From assembly GCA_038237625.1 (NCBI GenBank), contig JBBRYM010000010.1, positions 36,588 through 100,587 of the forward strand: a stretch of DNA of 64,000 bases. The letters run 5' to 3'. Positions within the stretch are counted from its first letter, which is position 1; each line of letters starts with the position of its first letter. This stretch comes from JAWVFM01 sp038237625 (GTDB lineage Bacteria > Actinomycetota > Thermoleophilia > Solirubrobacterales > 70-9). This document shows, in pieces, positions 33,964 through 43,133 of the stretch. Under the pieces are notes generated by a model, which ran no database searches, had not been told where the DNA came from, and saw only the letters and a list, made by a program, of their open reading frames with translations. The position numbers were made by a program, and so were the translations under genes.

Positions 33964-35480
33964 TGGGTATGGATCCCGACCGCCGTCCCGGCGGACCTTT
34001 CGACGGAGGCGAGGGCGAGGAGCGCTTCGCCGCCGAGAGCCCCGAGCTGCACCTGCGCCGACGTGAGTTTTTGGCGCGCACCGCCGCGCTGGCGGGCGCG
34101 GCGGGCGTAGGCGCCGCCACGCTGCCGCTCGACTCGCTGCTGTCCGCGGCAGCCTCTCGGCAGGCGCGGACTTCGTACCCGAAGCCGCGTGACTTCCCGA
34201 TCGACCACTTCGTCGTCCTGATGATGGAGAACCGCTCCTTCGATCACTACCTCGGCTGGCGCCCCGACGTCGACGGGCGAAACGCCGGCCTGCGCTACCC
34301 CGACGCCGCCGGCGGCGTGCACAAGACCCACCATCTCGGCTCCGACTATCAGGGCTGCGGGTTCAAGGACCCCGACCACTCTTGGGAGGGAGCGCGCGTG
34401 GAGTACGACCACGGCAAGCTCGACGGGTTCTTCAAGGCCAGCGACGACTACGCCATCGGCTACTACCTCGAGAACGACCTGCCCTACATCCCGGCGCTCT
34501 CGAAGGCCTTCACCACCTACGACCGCTACTTCGCGGCGCTCCTGGGGCCGACGTACCCGAACCGCCACTACCAGTGGTCGGCCCAGTCCGGCGGGCAGAA
34601 ATCGAACGTGATCCCGAGCGGCAGCCTCGGCAACCCATGGGAGACCATCTTCGACCGCGCCCAGGCCCAGGGGCTGTCGGTCCGCTACTACTACTCGGAC
34701 GTCCCTTTCGGCATTCTCTACGGCTCGCGGGCCGTACCCTGGCTGCGTCCGATTGCACAGTTCTACGCCGACGCCGCCGCGGGCCGGCTCCCCAACATCG
34801 CCTTCGTCGATCCCGTCTTCTCGGGCGAGGACCAGGGCATCTCAGGCGACGAGCACCCCCACGGCGACATCCGCGTCGGCCAGTTCTTCATGTCGGAGGT
34901 GGTGGGGGCGTTCCTGGGCTCTCCGAACTTCCGCCGGGGCGCGATGTTCGTCAACTACGACGAGTGGGGCGGGTTCTTCGACCACGTCAGCCCGCGCTTC
35001 GTCCCCGACGACCGCCAGAGCAAAAAGCTCTCCAAGAACTTCGGCGTGACCGGCTTCCGGGTGCCGGGGGTGGCCATCTCGCCCTACGCGCGGCGAGGCC
35101 GGGTGAGCCACGCCGTGATGACGCACGTCTCGATCCTGAAGATGATCTCCTACCGCTTCGGCCTCGGCTACCTCAACAAGCGCCACCGCTACTCCTCGGA
35201 CATCGGGCGGACCTTCGATTTCTCCAAGCCGAACTTCGACGTGCCCCACCTGCCGAGCCCGGCGCCCGCGATCGGGCTCCCCTGCCTGCCGAAAGCCTCG
35301 CCGGCTAAGCGGCGGGCCGCGGGCCGCGAGGGCCCCGAGCTCGCCGACATCGCCGCGTACGCCGAGTCCCTCGGCGTCGAGGTGAAGCCACCGACCCCGG
35401 AGCGGGTTTTCGCGCACCCGGGCCGCGCCCGCGAGATCGGCAAGCTTTGGCGCGATGCCGCGCGCCGCGGAGAGATCTGA
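33963..35480 (+). CDS. Tat-exported phosphoesterase, phospholipase C / acid phosphatase type (PF04185)
   Basis: A 505-residue protein. A twin-arginine signal (LRRREFLARTAALAGAAG, residues 31-48) directs folded export. The catalytic domain opens with IDHFVVLMMENRSFDHYLGW (80-99), the hallmark of the PF04185 phosphoesterase family (phospholipase C, acid phosphatase). Further conserved segments are GDEHPHGDIRVGQFF and NYDEWGGFFDHVSPR. It probably hydrolyses phospholipids or phosphomonoesters outside the cell. It starts at the stop codon of the small RTX-like gene and is directly followed by a second PF04185 gene. Confidence 0.93.
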   Translation: MGMDPDRRPGGPFDGGEGEERFAAESPELHLRRREFLARTAALAGAAGVGAATLPLDSLLSAAASRQARTSYPKPRDFPIDHFVVLMMENRSFDHYLGWRPDVDGRNAGLRYPDAAGGVHKTHHLGSDYQGCGFKDPDHSWEGARVEYDHGKLDGFFKASDDYAIGYYLENDLPYIPALSKAFTTYDRYFAALLGPTYPNRHYQWSAQSGGQKSNVIPSGSLGNPWETIFDRAQAQGLSVRYYYSDVPFGILYGSRAVPWLRPIAQFYADAAAGRLPNIAFVDPVFSGEDQGISGDEHPHGDIRVGQFFMSEVVGAFLGSPNFRRGAMFVNYDEWGGFFDHVSPRFVPDDRQSKKLSKNFGVTGFRVPGVAISPYARRGRVSHAVMTHVSILKMISYRFGLGYLNKRHRYSSDIGRTFDFSKPNFDVPHLPSPAPAIGLPCLPKASPAKRRAAGREGPELADIAAYAESLGVEVKPPTPERVFAHPGRAREIGKLWRDAARRGEI

Positions 35481-36613
35481 TGCGCCGGCTCGCCGTCGCT
35501 CTCGCGCTCGTCGTTGGCTGCTGGCTTGTTCCATCCAGCGCCGCGGCCGCGAAGCCGCCGAAGCTCAACCACGTCTTCATCATCGTCCTGGAGAACGAGG
35601 GCTACGGGACGACCTTCGGACAGGGATCGAAGGCCCCGTACCTGGCCAAGAAGCTCACGAAGAAGGGTGAGCTGCTGCCGAACTACTACGGCATCGGCCA
35701 CCTCAGCCTCGACAACTACATCGCGATGGTCTCCGGGCAGGCTCCGAACCCCGTGACCCAGGCCGATTGCCCGGTGTTCTCGAACTTCACCGGGGCTGCC
35801 ACCAGCTCAGGCCAGTACCTGGGTCTCGGCTGCGTATATCCGCCAGGGGCTGAGACGATCGCCAACCAACTCGAGGGCGCCGGCTACACCTGGCACGAGT
35901 ACGCCCAGGATATGAACGCGAAGGCCCCGAAGGGTCAGGAGACGCCCTGCCGGCACCCCTCGGTGGGGTCGCTGGACGACACGCAGTCCGCCGAAGTCGG
36001 CGACCAGTACGCCACACGCCACAACCCGTTCATGTACTTCCACTCGATCATCGACTTCCCCACGTGCCAGCGAAACGTCGTCGATCTCACGCACCTCCGC
36101 AAGGACCTGCGGCACGAGTCGAGCACGCCCAACTACTCGCTCATCACGCCCAACCTCTGCAAGGACGGTCACGACGCGCCCTGCGTCAACGGCCAGCCCG
36201 GCGGCCTCGTCAGCGCGGACCGGTTCCTGAAGCGCCGCATCCCCCTGATCAGGCGCTCCCCCGCGTACCGCAACCGCGGCCTCATCATCATCGCCTTCGA
36301 TGAGGCCGAAGCCACGGGCTCAAACGCCGACTCCACGGCCTGCTGCAACGAGCCCGCTGGGCCGAACACCCCGAGCCCCGGAGGGCCGACACCCGGGCCC
36401 GGCGGTGGCAAGGTTGGGGCAGTGCTGCTCTCGCCCTGCATCGAGCCGGGGACCGTGAACAAGACGCCCTACAACCACTACTCGCTGCTGCGCTCGATCG
36501 AGGACAACTTCGGGCTGCCGCACCTGGGCTACGCGGGGCAGCAGGGCCTCGTGCCCTTCGGCCGCAAGACCCTGAACCACGCGAGCTGCATCCCCCGCCG
36601 CCGCCACCGCTGA
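35480..36613 (+). CDS. Secreted PF04185 phosphoesterase (second, Sec-exported)
   Basis: A 377-residue protein with a Sec signal peptide (MRRLAVALALVVGCWLVPSS, cleavage near AAAAKP). The catalytic start LNHVFIIVLENEGYGTTFG and the late IIIAFDEAEA are the equivalents of the MENRSFDH and NYDEWGG motifs in the neighbour, so both belong to PF04185 but to different branches. About six Cys residues suggest disulphides. A Pro/Gly-rich loop (NTPSPGGPTPGPGGG) interrupts the fold after residue 290. The ATG overlaps the upstream stop (TGATG). A composite hairpin begins within its stop codon. Confidence 0.9.
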   Translation: MRRLAVALALVVGCWLVPSSAAAAKPPKLNHVFIIVLENEGYGTTFGQGSKAPYLAKKLTKKGELLPNYYGIGHLSLDNYIAMVSGQAPNPVTQADCPVFSNFTGAATSSGQYLGLGCVYPPGAETIANQLEGAGYTWHEYAQDMNAKAPKGQETPCRHPSVGSLDDTQSAEVGDQYATRHNPFMYFHSIIDFPTCQRNVVDLTHLRKDLRHESSTPNYSLITPNLCKDGHDAPCVNGQPGGLVSADRFLKRRIPLIRRSPAYRNRGLIIIAFDEAEATGSNADSTACCNEPAGPNTPSPGGPTPGPGGGKVGAVLLSPCIEPGTVNKTPYNHYSLLRSIEDNFGLPHLGYAGQQGLVPFGRKTLNHASCIPRRRHR

Positions 36614-36655
36614 ACGTCCCAAATACCCGCTTGTAGGCGGGCACGCAGGACGTTC
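36612..36655. repeat. Composite palindrome / bidirectional terminator, copy A
   Basis: Outer arms GAACGTCC and GGACGTTC enclose an inner hairpin CCCGC-TTGTAG-GCGGG. It lies between two convergent genes, starting in the stop codon of the left one. The same outer arm, with an inner hairpin, recurs at 56411-56454, and a half copy at 57350-57371, so it is probably a dispersed genomic element as well as a terminator. Confidence 0.6.
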
Positions 36656-36667
36656 GGCGCGTTAGGG

Positions 36668-38770
36668 CTAGTGGTGCGCCGGGCCGAGGGGTGTCGTGTC
36701 CAGCGCGGGGTAGACGTCCAGGTAGTAGCGGGCGAGCACCCTGCGGTGATGGGTGTGGCGCGACTGCATGCCACGCGTCGTGATGCCGGGCCTTGACTGC
36801 CTGGCGCCGTCGTAGTCGATGAAGTCGCCGTGGAAGTGGACTTGGCGCGATCCGAATGAGCGAATCCCGTCGAGCGCGACAACGCGGCCGGTGCCGGGCG
36901 AGAGCGCGTTCGAGCCCGGCCGCGCCAGCCAGATCGCAACTGCGCTCTCGCTGCCGCTGCCCTGCGCCGGTCGCTTGGCGCGGCGCGAGAGAGTGCCGTC
37001 CGCATAGACGAAGCGGCCAAGCCGCCCGTGCGCGAGCGGGTCGGGCCGGCGGTCGAGGATCGCGGTCAGGTGGTGGGCCACGAGGTTCCCGGCGCTCGGC
37101 CCCGCGCCCTCCGTCTCGAGCTTGTGCTGATGGCCGTGCGGGTCGACGTCGTTGGCGTCGTTGAAGCACGTGGCGGGCGCGCCCTTGTAGTCCATCGCTC
37201 CGGGCAGGCTCGTGTAGCTCCAGGCCGGCGACTCGTAGCCGATCATGTCGTTGGCGAGGCCGACCTCGAATCGGTGCGCCGCCCGCGCGTGCCAGGCGGG
37301 CACCGGTGGATTTGGGCGCTCCGGACAACTCGCGTCGTCGATGCCCCACGGGCTGCCGACCATCAACGCGGGAAAGGCCTCGCCAGGGTTTGCGAGCATC
37401 TGGAGATCGGGGCCGACGTTGACGACGCCGACCTCGGTGCGCAGGTCGTGGCCGACACGCCCGGTGGGCGCGCCCGACGTGTAGAGCGAGCGCTCGCCGA
37501 ACAACCCTGCCGCCGCCGCGCCCGCGAAGAGGTTGTTCTCGAGCGGGACGAAGAACATGTCGCGCACGGAGTCGACGCGTCCGGCCCGCAGGTGCTGTGC
37601 AAGGGGAAGCTGCGCCGCAACGTCGCCGGCGATCACGTCCCCGGTTGCCTTGGCCTGGGCGTAGCATCCGTCCGGGCAGTCATTGGCGGGATCGCTTGGG
37701 ACCGCGGGGACCGATTGCGGATCCTCCTCGGAGCCGTTGTCGCCGACGAGGAACATCGCCATGCCGCCGGTGAGGTCCTCCAGCCTGGCGGCGAAATAAC
37801 CCGGCCAATCCGAGGACAGGTCGTCGTGGAGGGCGGGATTGCCGGAGTGGCCGATCTCTTGGTTGTGAGCGGCCAGGTTCATCACGGTCGCGATCGTGCG
37901 CCCGCGGCGGTCCCTCGCCTGCAAAACCCTGACCTTCGGATCGATCGCGGCCGGCGAGCGGTCGTCGTTGGTGGTCGGGAAGTTGTGGGAAAGGTTGACG
38001 TCGACGTTTTGCGGCAGCCTGAAGTCGCGCTCGCGAAGCCTGGCGGGCCGAAGGTGGTCGTAGGCGCCTACAGCGGCAGCGGCGATCCGCCGCTCTAGGA
38101 ACGCCATGTAGTACTCGTCGATGCCCGAGTGCAGGCCCACGGCGCCACCGAGGACGGGCACCGAGTCGGGGACAGGCGGGGCGCCGTAGATGCCGATTGT
38201 GTCCGGCGAGGACTCGTTGTGGTTGGCGCTGACGATGACGTCGGTGATGCCGGGCCGCGCAGCCTCGGCCATTGCGCGCGCGGGCTCGATGTAGTTCTGG
38301 AAGATTCCCTGGGCGACCACCGAGACGATCACGATGGTCCGCGTGCCGTCCGACAGCGCCAGCGCGCGCGCATCGAGGGGATCGTGGACGTCCTTTGCCA
38401 GGCGGCCGATCCCGCCCGACAGGTAAATGCCGTCCCAGCGGCCGTTTCCGTTCGCGTCGCAGAAGGGCTCCGGCACGAGGCCGCCCTGAGAAGCCGGATA
38501 GCTGAAGTCGCCGGAGCCGTCTGTGTCTGTGTAGGGCTCCTCGAAGGCGAACTGGCGCTGCCCGTCATAGGTGGAGGTGTTGCAGCCCGGAAATGCCGCG
38601 GCGTCCTGGCGGGCTGCGTAGGCGGGCGGCGTCGTCGAGACCCGCGCCGCGCCGGCCAGATAGGGCGTCGAGCCGGCCGCAGCCTGGGGCGCCAACATCG
38701 CGGCGCCCAGCGCGCAGACGGCGATCGCCGTCTGCGCGCTCACGGCGACGATCCTGCCACGTCCCCTCAT
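36668..38770 (-). CDS. Exported neutral-ceramidase-like hydrolase
   Basis: A 700-residue protein with a Sec signal (VAVSAQTAIAVCALGAAMLA, cleavage near PQAAAGS). A central block DVIVSANHNESSPDTIGIYG resembles the zinc-binding His region of the neutral/alkaline ceramidase N-terminal domain, and NLAAHNQEIGHSGNP is a further His-rich segment. DTDGSGD and DANGNGRWDG are possible calcium loops. The protein may cleave an amide of a lipid or peptide outside the cell, but the distance to true ceramidases is large. The ATG at 38770 was chosen since it begins the signal peptide. It is convergent with the phosphoesterases and divergent from the giant subtilases. Confidence 0.7.
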   Translation of the reverse strand: MRGRGRIVAVSAQTAIAVCALGAAMLAPQAAAGSTPYLAGAARVSTTPPAYAARQDAAAFPGCNTSTYDGQRQFAFEEPYTDTDGSGDFSYPASQGGLVPEPFCDANGNGRWDGIYLSGGIGRLAKDVHDPLDARALALSDGTRTIVIVSVVAQGIFQNYIEPARAMAEAARPGITDVIVSANHNESSPDTIGIYGAPPVPDSVPVLGGAVGLHSGIDEYYMAFLERRIAAAAVGAYDHLRPARLRERDFRLPQNVDVNLSHNFPTTNDDRSPAAIDPKVRVLQARDRRGRTIATVMNLAAHNQEIGHSGNPALHDDLSSDWPGYFAARLEDLTGGMAMFLVGDNGSEEDPQSVPAVPSDPANDCPDGCYAQAKATGDVIAGDVAAQLPLAQHLRAGRVDSVRDMFFVPLENNLFAGAAAAGLFGERSLYTSGAPTGRVGHDLRTEVGVVNVGPDLQMLANPGEAFPALMVGSPWGIDDASCPERPNPPVPAWHARAAHRFEVGLANDMIGYESPAWSYTSLPGAMDYKGAPATCFNDANDVDPHGHQHKLETEGAGPSAGNLVAHHLTAILDRRPDPLAHGRLGRFVYADGTLSRRAKRPAQGSGSESAVAIWLARPGSNALSPGTGRVVALDGIRSFGSRQVHFHGDFIDYDGARQSRPGITTRGMQSRHTHHRRVLARYYLDVYPALDTTPLGPAHH

Positions 38771-38837
38771 CGTCCCGCAATCTAGACGCACCCGGCAAGT
38801 GGCGCGCCGTTTGCGGCGCGGGGGTAGCCTTGCGGGA

Positions 38838-41800
38838 GTGCGGAGCGGGAGGCGCAGGGTGCTTGCGGTGACGATCGTCGCCCTCCTGGCGCCGCCGTCG
38901 CTGGCCGTGGCCGCGTTCCCGGGCTCGAATCCCGCCGAGAGCCCGCGCCTGAACGCTCCCAACGACCCGGGGTTCGACCCGTGCGAGGCCGACGACGCCG
39001 ACACCTCGCCGCCGCGCTGCACCAGCTACTTCTCCGAGCAGTTCGGTCCCTTCGGATTCAGCCCCGATTCGGCCAACCAGATCCCGCTCGTGCCGCATTC
39101 GATCGGCGCCACCCAGTACGCGGACTGCTCGCAGCTGGACGCTCAGGGTCGCGCGGCCAACGTCGCCGCAGGCGACCCGCAGTGCGCCCAGATCGCCGGC
39201 ATCCGCGCCGACACCGCCTGGAAGTACTCGACTGGCAGCCCGAACGTGACCGTTGCGGTCCTCGACACCGGCATCCGCTGGCAGGACCCCGAGCTGGTCA
39301 ACAAGGTGCACCTGAACAAAGGCGAGCTGCCCAAGCCCCAGCACGCCGACGCCCGCACCTGCTCGGTGTACGACTGCAACGGCGACGGCGCCTTCAACGT
39401 CGCTGACTACGCGGCCGACCCGAGGGTCTCCATCACCGCCGGGGACAGCGAGGGCGACTCCATCCTCGATGCCTCGGACCTGATCGCGACCTTCTCCAGC
39501 GGCACCGACTCCGACGGCAACGGCTACGTCGACGACATCGCCGGCTGGGACTTCTTCGACGACGACAACGACCCGTTCGACGCCTCCAGCTGCTGCAGCG
39601 CCAACGGGCACGGGACCGGCCGCGCCAAGGAGGCCGTCGGCCAGACCAACAACGGGCAGGGCGATACGGGGATGTGCCCGGACTGCCAGCTGATGCCGCT
39701 GCGGATCTGGGACACGTTCGTCGCGCCAACCGACAACTGGGCGACCGCGCTCACCTACGCCGCCGGCAACGGCGCCGACGTCGCCGAGGGCGCGATCGGC
39801 GGCCTCACCAACACGCAGTTCGCCCGCAGCGCGGTGCGCTACGCGGACTCGAAGGGGATGGCGCTGATGCAGGTCTCCTCGGACATCAACAGCGCCAACC
39901 ACAACTATCCGACCAACTACAACGAGGCGATCTACGTGGCGGGCGCCTTCCCCGACACCGCTCCGAACGAGACCTGCTCGGGGCCGGGCGGGCTGCCGGG
40001 CCTGCCGGATCTGCCCAACGTGCCGGGATTCGCCGCCGGCTGCCAGCAGCTTCTGGCCCTGCTCGCCGGAATCGGCATCACGCCCACCCTCCAGCCGGTG
40101 ACGACGAGCTTCTTTCGCAACTCCAACCTCACGCAGTACGGCGGCAAGGCGGACATCGTCCTGATGGGCAGCACCGGATCGGTGAACACGGGGCAGTCCG
40201 CGGGAGTCGCCGGCCTGCTGGAGTCCTACGCCCGCCAGCGCTACACCGGCACCCGGTTTCCCGCAGGAGTCAGCGGCAACGAGACCCGCCAGCTCCTGAC
40301 GATGACCGCCGAGGACGTGCTGCCCCAGAACACCGGGTCGGTGGGCTTGCCCGACAAGGCAAATCCTGGCTGGGACCCGCACTTCGGATACGGGCGGGTG
40401 GACCTCGCCGCCGCGATGCAGCGCATCAAGGACGGGCGCATTCCGCCCGAGGCCCAGATCAACTCACCGGACTGGTTCACGCCCATCAACGTCGATCGCG
40501 TGGGCGCGGGTGGGGTGCCGGTCACGGGCTACGGCGCCGCTCCGCACTCGGCTGCCGGCGTGGGGTCGTGGCAGCTCGACTATGCCTGCGGCCAGGACGC
40601 CCCCGACTCGAGCTTTCACCCGATTCCGGGCGCCGCCGGGACCGGCCCTGTGGACGGCAAGCTGGGCGTGCTCTCGAAGGCGCTCCTGACCCACCTCGCG
40701 GGCAGCTGCAACGGCGAGGTGGCCAACGACGCCGGCCGCCCCGCCGGAGCGGTGAAGGACGGCGCCTGGCCGGCTGACCCCTACCCGAATCCCGATCCCG
40801 AGCGCCATGCGTTCCAGATCCGGCTGACGGTCCACGAGGCTGGAGATGCCGCCAACTACGGCCGCTACCGCAAGACGCTGTTCGCCTACCACGACGACGG
40901 CAACCTCAGCGGCTGGCCGCAGCCGCTGGGCGCCGGCTCGGACCCGAAGCGCCTCGTCACCGGCACGGGCGGCGAGACCTCGCCGCGCCTCTACGACGTC
41001 AACGGCGACAACAAGCTCGACGTCCTCATGGCGACGTCCTCGGGGAAGCTCTACGCGCTGAACTCCGAAGGCACCCCCGTTCAGAGCTTCAACAACGGCC
41101 AGCCGGTCCTGACCGAGCCCACTGCCCTGGCGAGGCGCCACCAGCTTCCCGCCTCGCTGCCGACTCCGCGCGAGTCGCTTCGGGTGCCGGCGATCGGCGA
41201 CATCAACGGCGACCATCAGGCCGAGATCGTCGCCACCGCGGGTGAGCACGTGTACGCCTGGAACCTGGACGGGTCGGTGGTCCCCGGCTTCCCGGCCCGC
41301 ATCGACCCGACCCTGTCGGATCCGTGCAAGCCCGGCGCTCCGCATCCGTGCTTCAACACGGCCGACCGCGCGATCACCAGCTCCAACCACATCAAGCGCG
41401 GCTTCTTCGGCTCACCAGCCCTCGCCGATCTCAACGGCGACGGCAATCTCGACATCGTCGCGAGCTCGCTCGATCAGCACGTCTACGCCTTCGACGGCTC
41501 CGGCCAGCCACTCGCCGGCTGGCCGGTGAAGCTCTCAAGCCCAGGCGCGGCGGGGGCCGAGATTGTCAACTCGCCGGCGATCGCCGACCTCAACGGCGAC
41601 GGCAGGCCTGAGGTCGTGATCGCCACCAACGAGGTGATCCCCGGCGATCCGCAGCTGCCGTCGAGCCCGCTGGACCTGCTCGGGCAGCTGCTCTCGGCGG
41701 GCGTCGGGTCAAACCCCGTGTACGCGCTCCACGGCGACGGCACCCCCGTCGCGGGCTGGCCCGTGACGGTCGGCGTGGCCGCCGGCAGCCTCCTGCCGCT

Positions 41801-43133
41801 GTTGCTGCCCGGCCACGACGCGGCGGTGCTGGACGTCAACGGCGACGGCAAGGACGAGGTCTCGGTCTCGGCCGGCACCGGAATCGGAGGGCGAATCGTC
41901 AACGGCGCCGGTGCCACGGTCAGCGCTTACCAGAATGCCGCCGCCAACTGCCCCGACCAGGGCCCGATCATCAACCTGGCCGACTATCCCTCGATCGGCG
42001 ACCTCGCGGGCACCGGCACGCCCGACGTCATCAAGGGCGGCGGCACCGCCAACCTCGCCGCCAACCTGCTGGCCATCAACCAGAACCTGCCCTTCTGCCA
42101 CGTCGTCCAGGCGTGGAACGCGAGCACGGGGCTCGCCGTCCCGGGATACCCGCGCGCCACCGACGACTTCCAGCTCGTCACCCAGCCGGCGGTCGCTCGG
42201 GTCTCGGGCCCGGGCCCGGGCAGCCAGGCCCTGATCGGAACCGGGCTGTACCAGCTCCACGCCTACGGCGCCAACGGATCGGAGGCCGCCGGTTGGCCGA
42301 AGTTCACCGGCGGCTGGCTGGAGGCCACGCCCGCGATCGGCGACGCCAACGGCGACGGCAAGCTGGACGTCACAACCGTCACCCGCGAGGGCTGGGCGTT
42401 CCTCTGGTCCACGAACGTACCGGCCTGCTCCGGCTCCAACGATCAGTGGTGGACCTGGCACCACGACGAGCGCGGCACCGCCAATTACGGCGCCGACGGC
42501 CGGCCGCCCGGAACCGTCCGCGACCTGAAGGCCACGGCGACGAGCGGCGGCGGGGCGACACTTGGCTGGACGGCGCCCGGCGACGACTGGCTCTGCGGGC
42601 AGGCCGCGCGCTACGAGGTGCTGGCCTCCAAGGACGCAATCACCGCGCCCGGCGACGGGCGCGTGATCGCCGACCAGGCGGCTGCCGGCCCGGCCGGCTC
42701 GGCCGTGAGCTCCAGCTTCACCGGAGCACAGCTCGGCCACGCGCGCCACCTGGCGGTCCTCTACCGGGACGAAGCCGGCAACTGGGCTCTCCTGCGCGAC
42801 GTGCTCATTTCGGGCCCCCGCCCGCCGCCGCACCACGCCCGCTGCTCGCACGTCATCACGGGCACGCCCGGCGCCGACGTCCTGCGGGGGACTCCACGCT
42901 CGGATCGAATCCGTGGCGGTGCCGGCGACGACCGGCTGCACGGGCGCGGCGGCAACGACTGCCTGGGCGGCGGCTTCGGGCGCGACCGGATCGGCGGCGG
43001 CCCGGGCAACGACGTCCTGCACGCTCTGGGGCGCGGTCACGACCGGCTGGACTGCGGGCCCGGACGCGACGTGGCGCTCGCCGGGCTGCGCGACCGGGTG
43101 AAGAATTGTGAGAAGGTCCGCAGGCATCCATGA
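38838..43133 (+). CDS. Giant exported subtilase-like protein, FG-GAP and RTX repeats, nucleophile Ser replaced by Thr (copy 1)
   Basis: A 1431-residue protein with a Sec signal (VLAVTIVALLAPPSLAVAAF). The S8 fold covers about 120-540: Asp143 in VAVLDTGI and His258 in NGHGTG are present. The position expected for the nucleophile reads SVNTGQSAGVAG, giving Thr451, and the oxyanion Asn is replaced by Asp349 (VSSDINSANHN). A dockerin-like Ca loop DCNGDGAFNVADYA sits between Asp and His. About 710-1200 are FG-GAP/VCBS propeller repeats (LADLNGDGNLDIVASS), then an Fn3-like segment (from about 1221) and an RTX-like tail (1335-1431). It is probably an extracellular binding protein or an altered protease. 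The GTG was chosen for the signal peptide; the next paralogue overlaps it as ATGA. Confidence 0.85.
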   Translation: MRSGRRRVLAVTIVALLAPPSLAVAAFPGSNPAESPRLNAPNDPGFDPCEADDADTSPPRCTSYFSEQFGPFGFSPDSANQIPLVPHSIGATQYADCSQLDAQGRAANVAAGDPQCAQIAGIRADTAWKYSTGSPNVTVAVLDTGIRWQDPELVNKVHLNKGELPKPQHADARTCSVYDCNGDGAFNVADYAADPRVSITAGDSEGDSILDASDLIATFSSGTDSDGNGYVDDIAGWDFFDDDNDPFDASSCCSANGHGTGRAKEAVGQTNNGQGDTGMCPDCQLMPLRIWDTFVAPTDNWATALTYAAGNGADVAEGAIGGLTNTQFARSAVRYADSKGMALMQVSSDINSANHNYPTNYNEAIYVAGAFPDTAPNETCSGPGGLPGLPDLPNVPGFAAGCQQLLALLAGIGITPTLQPVTTSFFRNSNLTQYGGKADIVLMGSTGSVNTGQSAGVAGLLESYARQRYTGTRFPAGVSGNETRQLLTMTAEDVLPQNTGSVGLPDKANPGWDPHFGYGRVDLAAAMQRIKDGRIPPEAQINSPDWFTPINVDRVGAGGVPVTGYGAAPHSAAGVGSWQLDYACGQDAPDSSFHPIPGAAGTGPVDGKLGVLSKALLTHLAGSCNGEVANDAGRPAGAVKDGAWPADPYPNPDPERHAFQIRLTVHEAGDAANYGRYRKTLFAYHDDGNLSGWPQPLGAGSDPKRLVTGTGGETSPRLYDVNGDNKLDVLMATSSGKLYALNSEGTPVQSFNNGQPVLTEPTALARRHQLPASLPTPRESLRVPAIGDINGDHQAEIVATAGEHVYAWNLDGSVVPGFPARIDPTLSDPCKPGAPHPCFNTADRAITSSNHIKRGFFGSPALADLNGDGNLDIVASSLDQHVYAFDGSGQPLAGWPVKLSSPGAAGAEIVNSPAIADLNGDGRPEVVIATNEVIPGDPQLPSSPLDLLGQLLSAGVGSNPVYALHGDGTPVAGWPVTVGVAAGSLLPLLLPGHDAAVLDVNGDGKDEVSVSAGTGIGGRIVNGAGATVSAYQNAAANCPDQGPIINLADYPSIGDLAGTGTPDVIKGGGTANLAANLLAINQNLPFCHVVQAWNASTGLAVPGYPRATDDFQLVTQPAVARVSGPGPGSQALIGTGLYQLHAYGANGSEAAGWPKFTGGWLEATPAIGDANGDGKLDVTTVTREGWAFLWSTNVPACSGSNDQWWTWHHDERGTANYGADGRPPGTVRDLKATATSGGGATLGWTAPGDDWLCGQAARYEVLASKDAITAPGDGRVIADQAAAGPAGSAVSSSFTGAQLGHARHLAVLYRDEAGNWALLRDVLISGPRPPPHHARCSHVITGTPGADVLRGTPRSDRIRGGAGDDRLHGRGGNDCLGGGFGRDRIGGGPGNDVLHALGRGHDRLDCGPGRDVALAGLRDRVKNCEKVRRHP

